Source: Pectobacterium carotovorum (GTDB lineage Bacteria; Pseudomonadota; Gammaproteobacteria; Enterobacterales; Enterobacteriaceae). Taken from it: a stretch of DNA of 64,000 bases. This document shows, piece after piece, positions 18,672 through 27,782 of the stretch. The position numbers and the translations under genes are program-made. The stretch's first letter is position 1. Each line of letters starts with the position of its first letter. A model generated the notes under the pieces. That model saw nothing but the letters and a program-made list of their open reading frames with translations. It had not been told where the DNA came from and searched no databases. Location: contig CP066552.1 of NCBI GenBank assembly GCA_016415585.1, positions 620,001 through 684,000 of the forward strand. Direction: 5' to 3'.

Positions 18672-18827
18672 GGGGTAAATCCTCTGCTGGCAGTAGTGCG
18701 ATAAAGTCGTGTGATAAAGAGGGATGTGGCGTCGACCAAACATATCCCTCCAAAAACTGGGCAACAAGCTATCCTATCGTCGGCGCTTCTGGCAACATGA
18801 AAGTATCCAAATCGTGTAAGGATTATC

Positions 18828-19526
18828 ATGGTTCGCGCCCAGGTGAAATTTCGTCTACACCGCACGGCAATTGTGCTGATTTGCTTCGCTCTGCTAGTGG
18901 TATTAATGCAAGGTGCGTCCTATTTCAGTTTGAGCCACCAGATGGTGCGATCTGAGCAGGTTGAAGATCTGGCGCGTACGCTCTCCAGACAGGTGGCTTA
19001 CAGCCTTTCGTCGCTGATGGGTAGCGTCGATGATAATAGTCAAAAGATTAATACCATCCTCAAGCAGCTTACCGATCATAGCCGCATTCTGGATGCTGGT
19101 GTGTATCAACAGGACGGTTCGCTGGTAGCGCATGTCGGTGAACAGGTGCAACTGCGAGACCGGCTGGCGCTGGACGGCAATCGTGTCGGTAGCTACTTTA
19201 ACCACCAACTGGTGCAGCCGATTGAAGGAAAAGAAGGCCCGATCGGGTTCCTGCGCATCACCTTAGATACCCATGTGCTGGCGACCGAAGCCCGACAGGT
19301 AGATAACACCACCAATATTCTGCGTCTGATGATTCTACTTTCACTGGCTATCGGCATTATTCTGACCCGAACGCTGTTGCAGAATCGTCGTACCCGCTGG
19401 CAGCAGTCGCCTTACCTTCTCACGGCCAGTACGCCAGTGAAAGAAGAAGGGGATGAGGTAGAAAGCGACACGCAGCCGGACAGCGGCGCGATAGTGAAAA
19501 AAGACGGGGAAGAGAAAAGTCTCTGA
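18828..19526 (+). CDS. smp: Smp/YtjB-family membrane protein
   Basis: 232 residues. An N-terminal span (TAIVLICFALLVVLMQGASYF, ~13-33), a periplasmic section with LARTLSRQVAYSLSSLM, and a second span (ILRLMILLSLAIGIILTRTLL, ~164-184), then a polar, acidic tail. It matches YtjB, a membrane protein always next to serB in enterobacteria. Function unresolved. A strong hairpin (19543-19567) follows the gene. Confidence 0.9.
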   Translation: MVRAQVKFRLHRTAIVLICFALLVVLMQGASYFSLSHQMVRSEQVEDLARTLSRQVAYSLSSLMGSVDDNSQKINTILKQLTDHSRILDAGVYQQDGSLVAHVGEQVQLRDRLALDGNRVGSYFNHQLVQPIEGKEGPIGFLRITLDTHVLATEARQVDNTTNILRLMILLSLAIGIILTRTLLQNRRTRWQQSPYLLTASTPVKEEGDEVESDTQPDSGAIVKKDGEEKSL

Positions 19527-19542
19527 CATGCGGGCGAGCACC

Positions 19543-19567
19543 CCGTACAAACGGTCTGTTTGTACGG
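19543..19567. terminator. Hairpin between convergent smp and 302-residue protein gene
   Basis: CCGTACAAAC and GTTTGTACGG form a perfect 10-bp stem with a 5-base loop between the two converging stops, consistent with a shared terminator. Confidence 0.65.
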
Positions 19568-19580
19568 AGGGCGTAGCGAG

Positions 19581-20489
19581 TTATTTCAACGACAGTTGAA
19601 ACTCCAGCCAGTGGCTATGGAATTGATTGAGTATCGAGGTGTATTCGCTTTTGGTGTAGCGATCGGATGCAGTAGCGGAAATATAGTTACGAAAATGGCT
19701 GAACATGGCGTCGCTGTCGCTTGATGCAGCCAGAGAAAAGATTTGCTGGCGTTGAACCTGCGTGGCTGACGTGCCTTCCGCATTTTTCTGTAGTTCCTGG
19801 AACGTCGCGTTCGCTTTATCGGTGTCTCCCGCGTCGACACTGCGTTGATACTCATCTTGCAGAATATGTTTTTCCACGTTACTCAACGCATCAGACTGGT
19901 ACTGGATAAAGTCCTGAATATCTTTATCGGCTTGCTGGTGAGCGCTACTATCCACATAGCGGTTTTTCAGTTCTTCCAGCTTTGCGGCTTTTAGCGTGAT
20001 TTCGATACTATCGGTGGTATAGCTCCACGTTCTCACGTCGGACGGTTTAGACAGCGCTTGATGAACCAGGTCGATAAAGTCTTCTTTACTGATACCGCTG
20101 TCGGCTTTGAGATTATTTGACCAAAGTTCCAACGCTATTTCATTCGTGCCGATAGGATCAATCGGCAACTTGGCCGTTGAGTTAATCTCGTTTTGTATCA
20201 TCAGGTTACGTGCTTTAAGCATCTCTGCTTGCATCGCATCTTGATCTATTTCGCTCAAGTTAGAAGGTGGAGCGTTTGCTATATTTTCTTTCAAGCGTGC
20301 CATCGCTTCCGCAGAGATTTTTATAGTGTTGGGGAAGGTGACCGCCTTTCCGGTAATCGGATCGACGATTTGTACGCTGTCGGCCGCGCTGGACTCTGTC
20401 GTTGCCGTGTGCTGTGTTGATGATGAAGGTATCGCGGTGCTTTGGGCCTGAGAATTGCTATAACCCGTATTATTTACAGACAAGCTCAT
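19581..20489 (-). CDS. Unrecognised 302-residue protein with Ser/Thr/Gln-rich N-terminus
   Basis: I do not recognise a family. The start is secure: AAGGAGAGAGT directly precedes the ATG. The first ~38 residues are rich in Ser, Thr, Gln and Asn and contain no hydrophobic signal peptide; the rest is mostly polar helix (SAEAMARLKENIANAP, KAAKLEELKNRYVDSSAHQQADKDIQDFIQYQSD). It looks more AT-rich than the neighbouring core genes and sits alone between smp and prfC, which suggests acquisition. A disordered, polar N-terminus without a Sec signal is compatible with a type III-secreted or cytosolic protein, but nothing proves secretion. Confidence 0.75.
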   Translation of the reverse strand: MSLSVNNTGYSNSQAQSTAIPSSSTQHTATTESSAADSVQIVDPITGKAVTFPNTIKISAEAMARLKENIANAPPSNLSEIDQDAMQAEMLKARNLMIQNEINSTAKLPIDPIGTNEIALELWSNNLKADSGISKEDFIDLVHQALSKPSDVRTWSYTTDSIEITLKAAKLEELKNRYVDSSAHQQADKDIQDFIQYQSDALSNVEKHILQDEYQRSVDAGDTDKANATFQELQKNAEGTSATQVQRQQIFSLAASSDSDAMFSHFRNYISATASDRYTKSEYTSILNQFHSHWLEFQLSLK

Positions 20490-20782
20490 ACTCTCTCCTT
20501 AAGTGCGATTGAATGGTTAAATATTGACCCAAATGTTATCGGCAGGGACAGATGGTAACTTTATAAATGATTTATTCCGTTATTATTACTTGTGACGTGG
20601 TGCCGAGGTTTGGCAAGTAAAGACGCTGCTTTGCTGTTTATGCCATCACCGATTGTGTCTGCACGTTAAATCAGGGAAAATGCTCGGCTACCGTTTATTT
20701 CCGCTTTGCCTGACGATCTGACATCGGTGTGTTGTTCACTTGATGCTGACGCCGGGTGGCTAACAAAAGAAACCTGAAAATC

Positions 20783-22372
20783 ATGTCTCCAAGTGAATAC
20801 GCCCGCGAAGTCTCCAAAAGAAGAACGTTCGCTATCATTTCTCACCCCGATGCCGGTAAAACCACGATTACCGAAAAGGTTCTGCTGTTCGGACAGGCGA
20901 TCCAGACTGCCGGTACAGTAAAAGGGCGTGGTTCGAACCAGCATGCGAAATCCGACTGGATGGAGATGGAAAAGCAGCGTGGTATCTCCATCACCACGTC
21001 CGTGATGCAGTTTCCCTACCGCGAATGTCTGGTTAACCTGCTGGATACCCCAGGGCACGAAGACTTCTCCGAAGATACCTATCGTACGCTGACGGCGGTG
21101 GATTGCTGCCTGATGGTGATCGATGCCGCAAAAGGGGTCGAAGATCGTACGCGTAAGCTGATGGAAGTCACTCGGCTGCGCGACACCCCGATTCTGACGT
21201 TCATGAACAAACTTGACCGTGACATCCGCGATCCAATGGAAGTGCTGGATGAAGTCGAGAGCGAACTTAAGATCGCTTGTGCGCCAATTACCTGGCCGAT
21301 TGGCTGCGGCAAATTGTTCAAAGGCGTGTACCACCTTTATAAAGACGAAACCTATCTGTATCAGACTGGTAAAGGCCATACGATTCAGGAAGTGCGCATC
21401 GTTAAAGGGCTGGATAACCCGGAACTGGATACCGCCGTTGGCGAAGAGCTGGCCGCACAACTGCGTGAAGAGCTGGAGTTGGTGCAAGGGGCATCGCACG
21501 AATTTGAACTGGATGCGTTTCTGGCAGGTGAACTGACGCCAGTCTTCTTTGGTACGGCGCTGGGCAACTTCGGCGTTGACCACATGCTGGATGGCTTAGT
21601 CGCCTGGGCACCTGCGCCGATGCCGCGTAAAACGGATACCCGTGAAGTGACGGCGGCGGAAGAGAAATTCACCGGTTTTGTGTTCAAGATTCAGGCCAAT
21701 ATGGACCCGAAACACCGTGACCGCGTGGCGTTTATGCGCGTGGTGTCCGGAAGATATGAAAAGAGCATGAAGCTGCGTCAGGTGCGTACGGGCAAAGACG
21801 TGGTGATTTCAGATGCGCTGACCTTTATGGCGGGCGACCGTTCCCACATTGAAGAAGCCTACCCCGGCGATATCATTGGGTTACACAACCACGGCACTAT
21901 CCAGATTGGCGATACGTTTACCCAGGGTGAAGACATGAAATTCACCGGTATCCCCAACTTTGCGCCGGAACTGTTCCGTCGTATCCGCCTGCGTGACCCG
22001 CTCAAGCAGAAACAGCTGCTTAAAGGGCTGGTACAGCTGTCCGAGGAAGGCGCGGTACAGGTCTTCCGTCCATTGACCAACAACGACCTTATCGTGGGTG
22101 CGGTCGGTGTGCTGCAGTTTGATGTGGTCGTTGCTCGTCTGAAAACGGAATACAACGTTGAGGCGATTTACGAGTCGGTGAACGTTTCTACCGCGCGCTG
22201 GGTTGAGTGCAGCGATGTGAAGAAGTTCGAAGAGTTTAAGCGTAAGAACGAACAGCATCTGGCACTGGATGGTGGTGATAATCTGGCCTATATCGCACCG
22301 ACGATGGTAAACCTGAACCTGACGCGGGAACGCTATCCAGAAGTGAAGTTCCACCAAACGCGCGAGCATTAA
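20783..22372 (+). CDS. prfC: Peptide chain release factor 3
   Basis: 529 residues from the ATG at 20783, equal to E. coli RF3; an upstream GTG at 20756 would add nine residues. GTPase motifs: [11 protein letters not shown] (G1), [11 protein letters not shown] (switch), [14 protein letters not shown] (G3) and NKLDRD (G4). RF3 removes RF1/RF2 from the ribosome after peptide release. A rho-independent terminator follows, and osmY lies 504 bases downstream, the order found in E. coli. Confidence 0.97.
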   Translation: MSPSEYAREVSKRRTFAIISHPDAGKTTITEKVLLFGQAIQTAGTVKGRGSNQHAKSDWMEMEKQRGISITTSVMQFPYRECLVNLLDTPGHEDFSEDTYRTLTAVDCCLMVIDAAKGVEDRTRKLMEVTRLRDTPILTFMNKLDRDIRDPMEVLDEVESELKIACAPITWPIGCGKLFKGVYHLYKDETYLYQTGKGHTIQEVRIVKGLDNPELDTAVGEELAAQLREELELVQGASHEFELDAFLAGELTPVFFGTALGNFGVDHMLDGLVAWAPAPMPRKTDTREVTAAEEKFTGFVFKIQANMDPKHRDRVAFMRVVSGRYEKSMKLRQVRTGKDVVISDALTFMAGDRSHIEEAYPGDIIGLHNHGTIQIGDTFTQGEDMKFTGIPNFAPELFRRIRLRDPLKQKQLLKGLVQLSEEGAVQVFRPLTNNDLIVGAVGVLQFDVVVARLKTEYNVEAIYESVNVSTARWVECSDVKKFEEFKRKNEQHLALDGGDNLAYIAPTMVNLNLTRERYPEVKFHQTREH

Positions 22373-22454
22373 TTTTGATCGATGGCGCCACGGTTTCATG
22401 AAAATCATCGTAACTGTGGCGTTTAAATCGTGACCACATTGTTAAAATAATCAT

Positions 22455-22506
22455 CACCCGGTTATGCTTGGCTTTAGGCCAAAAGTGCTGGGTGTTTTTA
22501 TTTTTA
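22455..22506 (+). terminator. Rho-independent terminator after prfC
   Basis: An outer CACCC/GGGTG pair encloses an inner TTGGC-TTTA-GGCCAA hairpin, followed immediately by a T-rich run (TTTTTATTTTT). Confidence 0.65.
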
Positions 22507-22876
22507 AATGTATTTAAAAACAATGCATTACCCAGGGTTTTTCCCTGCTGTTATTTCTCGCTTCAGTGCAACAGACAAATCTGAATTGCTGCGCATATTC
22601 CCTTGCTCCCCTGTGATTTTCCATTCTGTAGGCTATAGTTAACAGCGTGTTAACTGATTTAGCTTGTTCAACTGTTAGTTCAATTTAAGTTGGTTCATTA
22701 TTTTGATTTGTTTCGTCTTTGCAATTCAATACTCTGATTTTTTTATACAAGCAGAAGGAATCATCGGAGTATTGATAACGTCATTATCACCTTGGTTTGC
22801 TGATGACGGTGCAGGCGTTAACGTGACCCAAATCGGTTTTTCGGGTTTATAGAAGAGCATAAGAAGGAAGACATCG
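22507..22876. other. Intergenic region upstream of osmY
   Basis: About 370 AT-rich bases with no gene. A notable small repeat is AGTTAAC-AGCGT-GTTAACT at 22637-22655, a perfect 7-bp inverted repeat that could bind a regulator. In E. coli osmY is sigmaS- and osmotically controlled, but I cannot pick a specific promoter here with confidence. Confidence 0.4.
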
Positions 22877-23485
22877 ATGAAAAAGACCAAATTGACACAA
22901 TCGCTGATCGTAGTTGCTCTGGGTTCGATTCTGGCTGGCGGTGCCATGGCTGAAGAAACGTTAGGGCAGAAAGTAGAGCGTATCGCGGACACAACTGGTG
23001 CAAAAATCGATAGCTCCGCCAATAAAGCTTCTGGCTACGTCAGTGACAGCGCTATCACAGCAAAAGTGAAGAGTGCGTTGTTGGAAGACAAATCGATTAC
23101 CAGCAGCGATATTTCCGTTGAAACATCAAATGGCGTCGTCACGCTGAGTGGCTTTGTCGGTAGTCAGGAATTGAGCACCCGCGCGGTAGAAATCACTACG
23201 CAGGTTGAGGGGGTCCAGTCTGTCAGCGATAAACTGCAGGTGAAAGATAATCAATCACAATCGGTTGGCGCGTATGCCGATGATGCCGTGATTACCAGCA
23301 CCATTAAGGCCAAGCTGCTGGCGGATGACATTGTTCCGTCCCGTAAAGTGAAAGTTGAAACGCAGGCTGGCGTCGTACAACTGAGCGGCGGGGTGGATAA
23401 CAAAGCGCAGTCCGACCGTGCTGAGAGTATTGCGAAGGCCGTCGACGGTGTGAAAAGCGTCAAGAACGACCTGACAGTTAAATAA
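22877..23485 (+). CDS. osmY: Periplasmic BON-domain protein OsmY
   Basis: 202 residues. A Sec signal peptide (MKKTKLTQSLIVVALGSILAGG, cut after AMA at residue ~25) is followed by two BON domains: SAITAKVKSALLEDKSITSSDISVETSNGVVTLSG and DDAVITSTIKAKLLADDIVPSRKVKVETQAGVVQLSG. It is a stress-induced periplasmic protein in E. coli with chaperone-like activity proposed. ytjA follows, as in E. coli. Confidence 0.95.
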   Translation: MKKTKLTQSLIVVALGSILAGGAMAEETLGQKVERIADTTGAKIDSSANKASGYVSDSAITAKVKSALLEDKSITSSDISVETSNGVVTLSGFVGSQELSTRAVEITTQVEGVQSVSDKLQVKDNQSQSVGAYADDAVITSTIKAKLLADDIVPSRKVKVETQAGVVQLSGGVDNKAQSDRAESIAKAVDGVKSVKNDLTVK

Positions 23486-23496
23486 CCCTTTGATAC

Positions 23497-23524
23497 AGGG
23501 TTATCCTTAATGGCGGATAACCCT
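23497..23524. terminator. Perfect 10-bp stem-loop after osmY
   Basis: AGGGTTATCC (23497-23506) pairs with GGATAACCCT (23515-23524) around an 8-base loop, 12 bases after the osmY stop. It is probably the osmY terminator, although a T-run is missing. Confidence 0.55.
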
Positions 23525-23630
23525 ACCTAATCCGCATAATAAAACACCACCTGTGGATACGCAGTCAGGACGCACGAATGGCGTCAGGATGACCACCATG
23601 ATTTTTCATTTTGTCTGGTAAGGAGAGCGT

Positions 23631-23792
23631 ATGTTTCGTTGGGGTATTATCTTTTTAGTTATCGCACTCATCGCGGCAGCACTGGGTTTCGGTGGATTAG
23701 CCGGCACAGCAGCTGGCGCGGCAAAAATCGTCTTTGTAGTCGGTATTATTCTGTTTCTGGTTAGCTTGTTCACGGGTCGAAAACGGCCGTAG
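23631..23792 (+). CDS. ytjA: YtjA, small DUF1328 membrane protein
   Basis: 53 codons reading [20 protein letters not shown], then [20 protein letters not shown] and ending GRKRP, essentially identical to E. coli YtjA. Two hydrophobic helices flank a Gly/Ala-rich turn. AAGGAGAG lies seven bases upstream. Too short for many gene finders. Function unknown; neighbours osmY and the CsbD-like gene suggest a stress-response group. Confidence 0.95.
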   Translation: MFRWGIIFLVIALIAAALGFGGLAGTAAGAAKIVFVVGIILFLVSLFTGRKRP

Positions 23793-23935
23793 CACAGCGC
23801 ATCCTTTCGTATAGAAAAATGTCATACAGAGCACACAGCCGCGCCACGCGGCTGTCATATTTTACCGGCACACTGTCTTTTACTGATACTACCCGCGTAT
23901 TTGCTGCATTTCGACAGTTTATCAGGAGGTTTATG

Positions 23936-24124
23936 ATGAATAGCGATATCGTTGTTGGCAAATGGAAACAGTGGAAAGGGAATTTCCTCGCGCTGTGGGC
24001 CGATTGGTTTGACAGCGACTGCGCCTGGCTGGAAGGGAGTAACGATTACCTGTCCGGTGTCTTGCAAGAGGGTTACGGAAAAGCGCACGAAGAGGTATCC
24101 TCAGAGAAAACCACGTTACACTGA
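23936..24124 (+). CDS. CsbD/YjbJ-like small stress protein
   Basis: 62 residues starting MNSDIVVGKWKQWKGNFLALW; the KW+Q.KG pattern, the central WLEGSNDYLSGVLQEGYG and the short acidic tail match the CsbD family (E. coli YjbJ, 69 aa). AGGAGG precedes adjacent ATGs at 23933 and 23936; the second has better spacing. The family is general-stress induced. It occupies the place of yjjU between ytjA and yjjV. Departures from the usual motif (WADWFDSDCAW instead of a WGKLTDDD-like stretch) make it a divergent member. Confidence 0.82.
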   Translation: MNSDIVVGKWKQWKGNFLALWADWFDSDCAWLEGSNDYLSGVLQEGYGKAHEEVSSEKTTLH

Positions 24125-24233
24125 GGCCTCACCGCAACGACAAGTCCGATTCTGCCATGAGGCTTTGGCAGGATAGTTCTTGGGCGTAGATTAGGTCGCC
24201 TCATCTGACCTAATTTTGACGGAGAGAAGCGAC

Positions 24234-25031
24234 GTGCCCGCTGAACGATACCGTTTTATCGATACCCACTGCCATTTTGATTTCCCCTTATTCTATGATG
24301 ACGCACCGGAAAGCTTGCGTCTGGCGCAAGACGCTGGGGTTGAGTGCATCATCATTCCTGCCGTGGCTTCTCAGCATTTTGAGCGCGTATTGACGCTCTC
24401 TCGCACCTACTCACCGCTCTACGCCGCACTGGGCCTTCACCCGCTTTATATCGCCGAGCATCAGGAGAGCGACCTGCTCCGTCTGGAAGACGAACTGCGC
24501 CAGCTACCCACCAAGCTGGTGGCGGTGGGGGAGATTGGGTTGGATCTCTATATGCCGGAACCGCAGTTTGAGCGGCAGCTTACCTTCCTTGAGGCTCAGC
24601 TTCGGCTGGCGAAAAAATACGATCTCCCGACGATTCTGCACTCGCGACGAAGCCACGACAGGCTGGCGCAATTACTGCGCCGTATCGATGTGCCGCGTAC
24701 TGGCGTGGTTCACGGGTTTGCAGGTAGCCTGGCACAGGCGCAGGCCTTTATCCGGCTGGGCTATTACATCGGCGTAGGGGGAACCATAACCTATGACAGA
24801 GCGAATAAAACGCGTCAGGCAATCGCGCAACTGCCGTTAGATCGACTGCTGCTGGAAACTGACGCGCCCGACATGCCGATGAGTGGCTATCAGGGGCAGC
24901 CAAACCGACCTGAACGTATTTCGTGCGCGTTTCAAACGCTGTGTGAGCTACGTGCAGAATCGCCTGAAGAGATTGCCGAGGCGCTGTGGCAGAATTCGTT
25001 CAGGCTGTTTGGACGGCTGAGCCCGACGTAA
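24234..25031 (+). CDS. yjjV: TatD-family metal-dependent hydrolase YjjV
   Basis: 265 residues from GTG 24234, preceded by GGAGAG; a TTG at 24216 is the longer alternative. TatD/YcfH signatures: FIDTHCHFDFP (metal-binding HxH), ALGLHPLYI, VAVGEIGLDLY (Glu), ILHSRRSHD (His), GVVHGFAGS (His) and LLLETDAPDMP (Asp). TatD proteins are deoxyribonuclease-like hydrolases; the YjjV substrate is not firmly known. Confidence 0.93.
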   Translation: MPAERYRFIDTHCHFDFPLFYDDAPESLRLAQDAGVECIIIPAVASQHFERVLTLSRTYSPLYAALGLHPLYIAEHQESDLLRLEDELRQLPTKLVAVGEIGLDLYMPEPQFERQLTFLEAQLRLAKKYDLPTILHSRRSHDRLAQLLRRIDVPRTGVVHGFAGSLAQAQAFIRLGYYIGVGGTITYDRANKTRQAIAQLPLDRLLLETDAPDMPMSGYQGQPNRPERISCAFQTLCELRAESPEEIAEALWQNSFRLFGRLSPT

Positions 25032-25168
25032 CGCTGAGAGTGTTACGACGCTACCCGTTACACCACTACCATTCCCCCAAGTGGAAGAATACTTGCTTCC
25101 GTTTTCTGTTATTTCTGTGCAACAACAGACAGAACAGCCATTCTGATTTCATATATCAATCATTAAAT

Positions 25169-25262
25169 TGTGATAAAGATCACCTTTTTGTGTTTTCGGC
25201 TGTTCGATGTTGTATGTATTTGTGACATAAGTTAGCGACCTTCACGGGCCTGTCTTTATAAT
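25169..25262 (+). promoter_or_regulatory. nupC-type promoter with two CRP-like sites spaced 52 bp
   Basis: TGTGATAAAGATCACC (25169-25184) is a near-perfect CRP site. A weaker TGTGACATAAGTTAGC (25221-25236) is centred 52 bp downstream. TATAAT at 25257-25262 gives a start near 25269, placing the sites at about -92 and -40. This tandem geometry is the CRP-CytR layout known at deoP2-like and nucleoside transporter promoters. CytR binding itself is inferred. Confidence 0.6.
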
Positions 25263-25345
25263 CGGCTCGCCAGCGCGTGTTTACCGTTCTGGTGACCCGA
25301 TTTTTATTATGCTCTTACTTTTTCACGCGTTATAGGGAACTACAC

Positions 25346-26623
25346 ATGCAACTCGTTATGAGTCTCATCGGTATGATTGTTCTGATACTGTGCGCGGTTA
25401 TGTTATCCAATAACCGTAAAGCGATCAGATTGCGCACCGTAGTTGGTGCTTTTATTCTTCAGATTGGTATTGGTGCGCTGGTACTGTATGTACCCCTTGG
25501 GCGCAAGATTCTGGAGGGCATGACGAGCGGTGTAGCAAACGTTATCTCCTACGGAAATCAAGGCGTTTCGTTTATGTTTGGCGGTCTGGTCTCCGACAAA
25601 ATGTTCGAAGTCTTTGGCGGTGGTGGCTTTGTTTTCGCACTCCGCGTCTTGCCGATTATCGTCTTTTTCTCTTCTCTTATCGCCGTGTTGTACTACATGG
25701 GCATTATGCAGATCGTCATCAAGGTACTCGGTGGCGGATTGCAGAAACTGTTGGGAACTTCCCGTACTGAATCGCTCTCTGCGACGGCCAATATCTTTGT
25801 CGGTCAAACGGAAGCGCCGCTGGTGGTCCGTCCGTATATTGCCAATATGACGCAGTCAGAACTGTTTGCGGTGATGTGTGGTGGGTTGGCCTCAATTGCC
25901 GGAGCGGTGATGGCAGGCTATGCCCAGATGGGCGTGCCGTTGGAATACCTGATTGCAGCGTCCTTCATGGCTGCCCCAGGCGGGTTACTGTTTGCCAAAC
26001 TGATGGTGCCGGAAACGGAAAAAACGCACGACCATGATGAGATGGTTGGCTTTGTCGATGAAGACGATCGCCCAGCTAACGTCATCGATGCGGCGGCAAG
26101 CGGTGCGGCGTCCGGTATGCAACTGGCGCTGAATGTGGGTGCGATGCTGTTGGCGTTTATCGCCTTGATCGCCGTGTTGAACGGCATTCTGGGCGGCATC
26201 GGTGGCTGGTTTGACTACCCGCAGCTGTCACTGGAACTGATTCTGGGCTGGTGCTTTGCGCCTGTCGCGTTCCTGATTGGTATTCCGTGGAGTGAGGCAA
26301 CCGTGGCGGGCTCGTTCATTGGGCAGAAACTGATCGTCAACGAGTTCGTTGCTTACCTGAATTTCAGTGAATATCTGAAAGCGGATGAGGTGGTGCAGGC
26401 CGCTGGTTTGCAGGTTCTGTCGGATCATACCAAAGCTGTGATTTCGTTCGCGCTGTGCGGCTTTGCTAACCTTTCGTCTATTGCTATCCTTATTGGAGGT
26501 TTGGGCAGTATGGCACCGACTCGGCGTCAGGATATTGCCCGCTTTGGTTTGAAAGCGGTTGCGGCAGGTACGCTTTCTAACCTGATGAGCGCCTGCATCG
26601 CAGGGTTCTTCCTGGCCCTGTAA
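25346..26623 (+). CDS. NupC/CNT-family concentrative nucleoside transporter
   Basis: 425 residues from the ATG at 25346 (TAGGGAACTACAC upstream); the frame extends 23 codons further back without similarity. CNT marks: repeated membrane spans from the N-terminus, [45 protein letters not shown] (the NQTEAPL-like substrate/ion motif), [16 protein letters not shown], and NEFVAYLNF with [14 protein letters not shown]. It imports nucleosides with protons or sodium across the inner membrane. E. coli has NupC, NupX and PsuT in this family; I cannot choose among them. Likely under CRP/CytR control from the upstream sites. Confidence 0.92.
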   Translation: MQLVMSLIGMIVLILCAVMLSNNRKAIRLRTVVGAFILQIGIGALVLYVPLGRKILEGMTSGVANVISYGNQGVSFMFGGLVSDKMFEVFGGGGFVFALRVLPIIVFFSSLIAVLYYMGIMQIVIKVLGGGLQKLLGTSRTESLSATANIFVGQTEAPLVVRPYIANMTQSELFAVMCGGLASIAGAVMAGYAQMGVPLEYLIAASFMAAPGGLLFAKLMVPETEKTHDHDEMVGFVDEDDRPANVIDAAASGAASGMQLALNVGAMLLAFIALIAVLNGILGGIGGWFDYPQLSLELILGWCFAPVAFLIGIPWSEATVAGSFIGQKLIVNEFVAYLNFSEYLKADEVVQAAGLQVLSDHTKAVISFALCGFANLSSIAILIGGLGSMAPTRRQDIARFGLKAVAAGTLSNLMSACIAGFFLAL

Positions 26624-26655
26624 ATGTAACCAGGCATTCTTGCAGTAGCGAGATG

Positions 26656-26677
26656 ATGGGCGGCGAAAGTCGCCCAT
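26656..26677 (+). terminator. Terminator hairpin after the nucleoside transporter
   Basis: ATGGGCG (26656-26662) and CGCCCAT (26671-26677) form a 7-bp stem with an 8-base loop 33 bases after the stop, followed by TGTTCGTTT. Confidence 0.55.
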
Positions 26678-26772
26678 TGTTCGTTTAAGTCCCTACATTA
26701 TTCAGGGTTTAAGCGTGGCTTGCGCAGCATTTACCGAATGCGGGTGCGATATGCTTGCCTGAGTGGAGCAAC

Positions 26773-27489
26773 ATGCTTTCTGCTTTTATTGATGATGTTG
26801 AATGGATTTCTTTTCCACGGGCAACGGACGGTGCCGCCTACCCAGGTATTACTGCACGCTGCCATTTCCATTTGTCTGCCTACGACGACGCGCTTTTTGC
26901 CGAGGCGAACATTCCTTTTTCCGACGCGCTAGAGCGCGCCGTACCGAAACGACGTGCCGAATTTTTGGCTGGGCGTTGTGTTGCCAAACATGTGTTGAAC
27001 AAGCTGGATCACCCTGGTTTTGTTCTGCATAGCGGAGAAGACCGCTCGCCGCAGTGGCCGGGAAATATTGCTGGTTCGCTGAGCCATAACAAAGACAGCG
27101 TACTCTGCGCCGCCCATTTACGTAGCGATGCGCTATCGTGCGTGGGTGTGGATATCGAAGGATTTATGTCCGACGAGCGTGCGCAGTCGCTGTGGCCTGG
27201 CATCATTGGCGATGAAGAGTTCCATTGGTTTCAGGAGCGGGATGAGGCATTTAGTTGTTTGCTGACGATCAGCTTCTCTGCGAAAGAGAGTCTGTTCAAG
27301 GCGCTTTACCCGCAGGTTAGGCACTATTTCGATTTTCTGGATGCCAGACTGGTGGCGCTGGATATCACCAAACGTGAATTCGAGCTGGAACTGCTGACCG
27401 ATCTGACGCCAACGTTTTATGCCGGACGCCGTTTTAAAGGTGCGTATCTGCTGAGAGAGTACGACGTCACCACCTTTCTCTGCTGCTAA
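26773..27489 (+). CDS. entD: EntD-like 4'-phosphopantetheinyl transferase
   Basis: 238 residues from the ATG at 26773 (GAGTGGAGC upstream). Sfp/EntD-type motifs: PKRRAEFLAGRCVAKHVL, GSLSHNKDSVLCAA, CVGVDIEGFM (Mg2+-binding Asp/Glu) and FSAKESLFKALYP. It transfers phosphopantetheine from CoA to the carrier domains, here the aryl carrier of EntB and the T domains of the two synthetases. It lies at the outer edge of the siderophore locus, convergent with the receptor gene. Confidence 0.93.
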   Translation: MLSAFIDDVEWISFPRATDGAAYPGITARCHFHLSAYDDALFAEANIPFSDALERAVPKRRAEFLAGRCVAKHVLNKLDHPGFVLHSGEDRSPQWPGNIAGSLSHNKDSVLCAAHLRSDALSCVGVDIEGFMSDERAQSLWPGIIGDEEFHWFQERDEAFSCLLTISFSAKESLFKALYPQVRHYFDFLDARLVALDITKREFELELLTDLTPTFYAGRRFKGAYLLREYDVTTFLCC

Positions 27490-27492
27490 AAA

Positions 27493-27510
27493 AGCCCGCG
27501 TTAGCGGGCT
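27493..27510. terminator. Terminator hairpin after entD
   Basis: AGCCCGC and GCGGGCT arms around GTTA, four bases after the entD stop and preceded by a run of A that would be a T-run for minus-strand transcripts. An almost identical 18-base copy stands at 27752-27769. Confidence 0.6.
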
Positions 27511-27518
27511 GGGGTTGC

Positions 27519-27742
27519 TGACAAAGTCCGTCGAGCGGGAGTAACGGATAGATCGTAAAGACGCTGCAAGTACGTCCATGTAAGCTCGGCTTGCGCAGAT
27601 ATAAATCTCATCCCTGAGATTCACCCTTGCAGGGCCGTCGCAAGCGACGTTCAAAAACGTTCCTGACGTTTTTGTCCCTGGCGCAAACGCTTTACTCTTC
27701 TATTCCGTTGCTCCCGTTCTCGTTCGATAAACAGACTTGTCA
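27519..27742. repeat. Intergenic palindromic element with imperfect inverted ends (MITE/ERIC-like)
   Basis: The left end (TGACAAAGTCCGTCGAGCGG, then GAGTAACGGATAGATCGTAAAG) and the inverse of the right end (TGACAAGTCTG..., CGGGAGCAACGGAATAGAAGAGTAAAG) are imperfect inverted repeats. Inside are a GACGCTGCAAGTACGTCCAT segment that I recall as common in soft-rot enterobacterial intergenic repeats, and a short palindrome (AAAAACGTT...AACGTTTTT-like at ~27654-27674). No open frame of note. It separates the convergent entD and receptor genes. Confidence 0.6.
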
Positions 27743-27751
27743 ACGGTCTGA

Positions 27752-27769
27752 AGCTCGCGTTAGCGGGCT
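27752..27769. terminator. Second copy of the GC hairpin, next to the receptor gene 3' end
   Basis: AGCTCGCGTTAGCGGGCT differs in one base from the hairpin at 27493-27510. Arms GC(C/T)CGC/GCGGGC. It lies 14 bases beyond the receptor stop and could end that operon. Confidence 0.5.
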
Positions 27770-27782
27770 AGAGTCATCGGTA

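Noticed and set aside
20666..21583. 305-codon minus-strand frame over prfC
   Set aside because: Antisense to highly conserved RF3 GTPase motifs; composition is that of a shadow frame.
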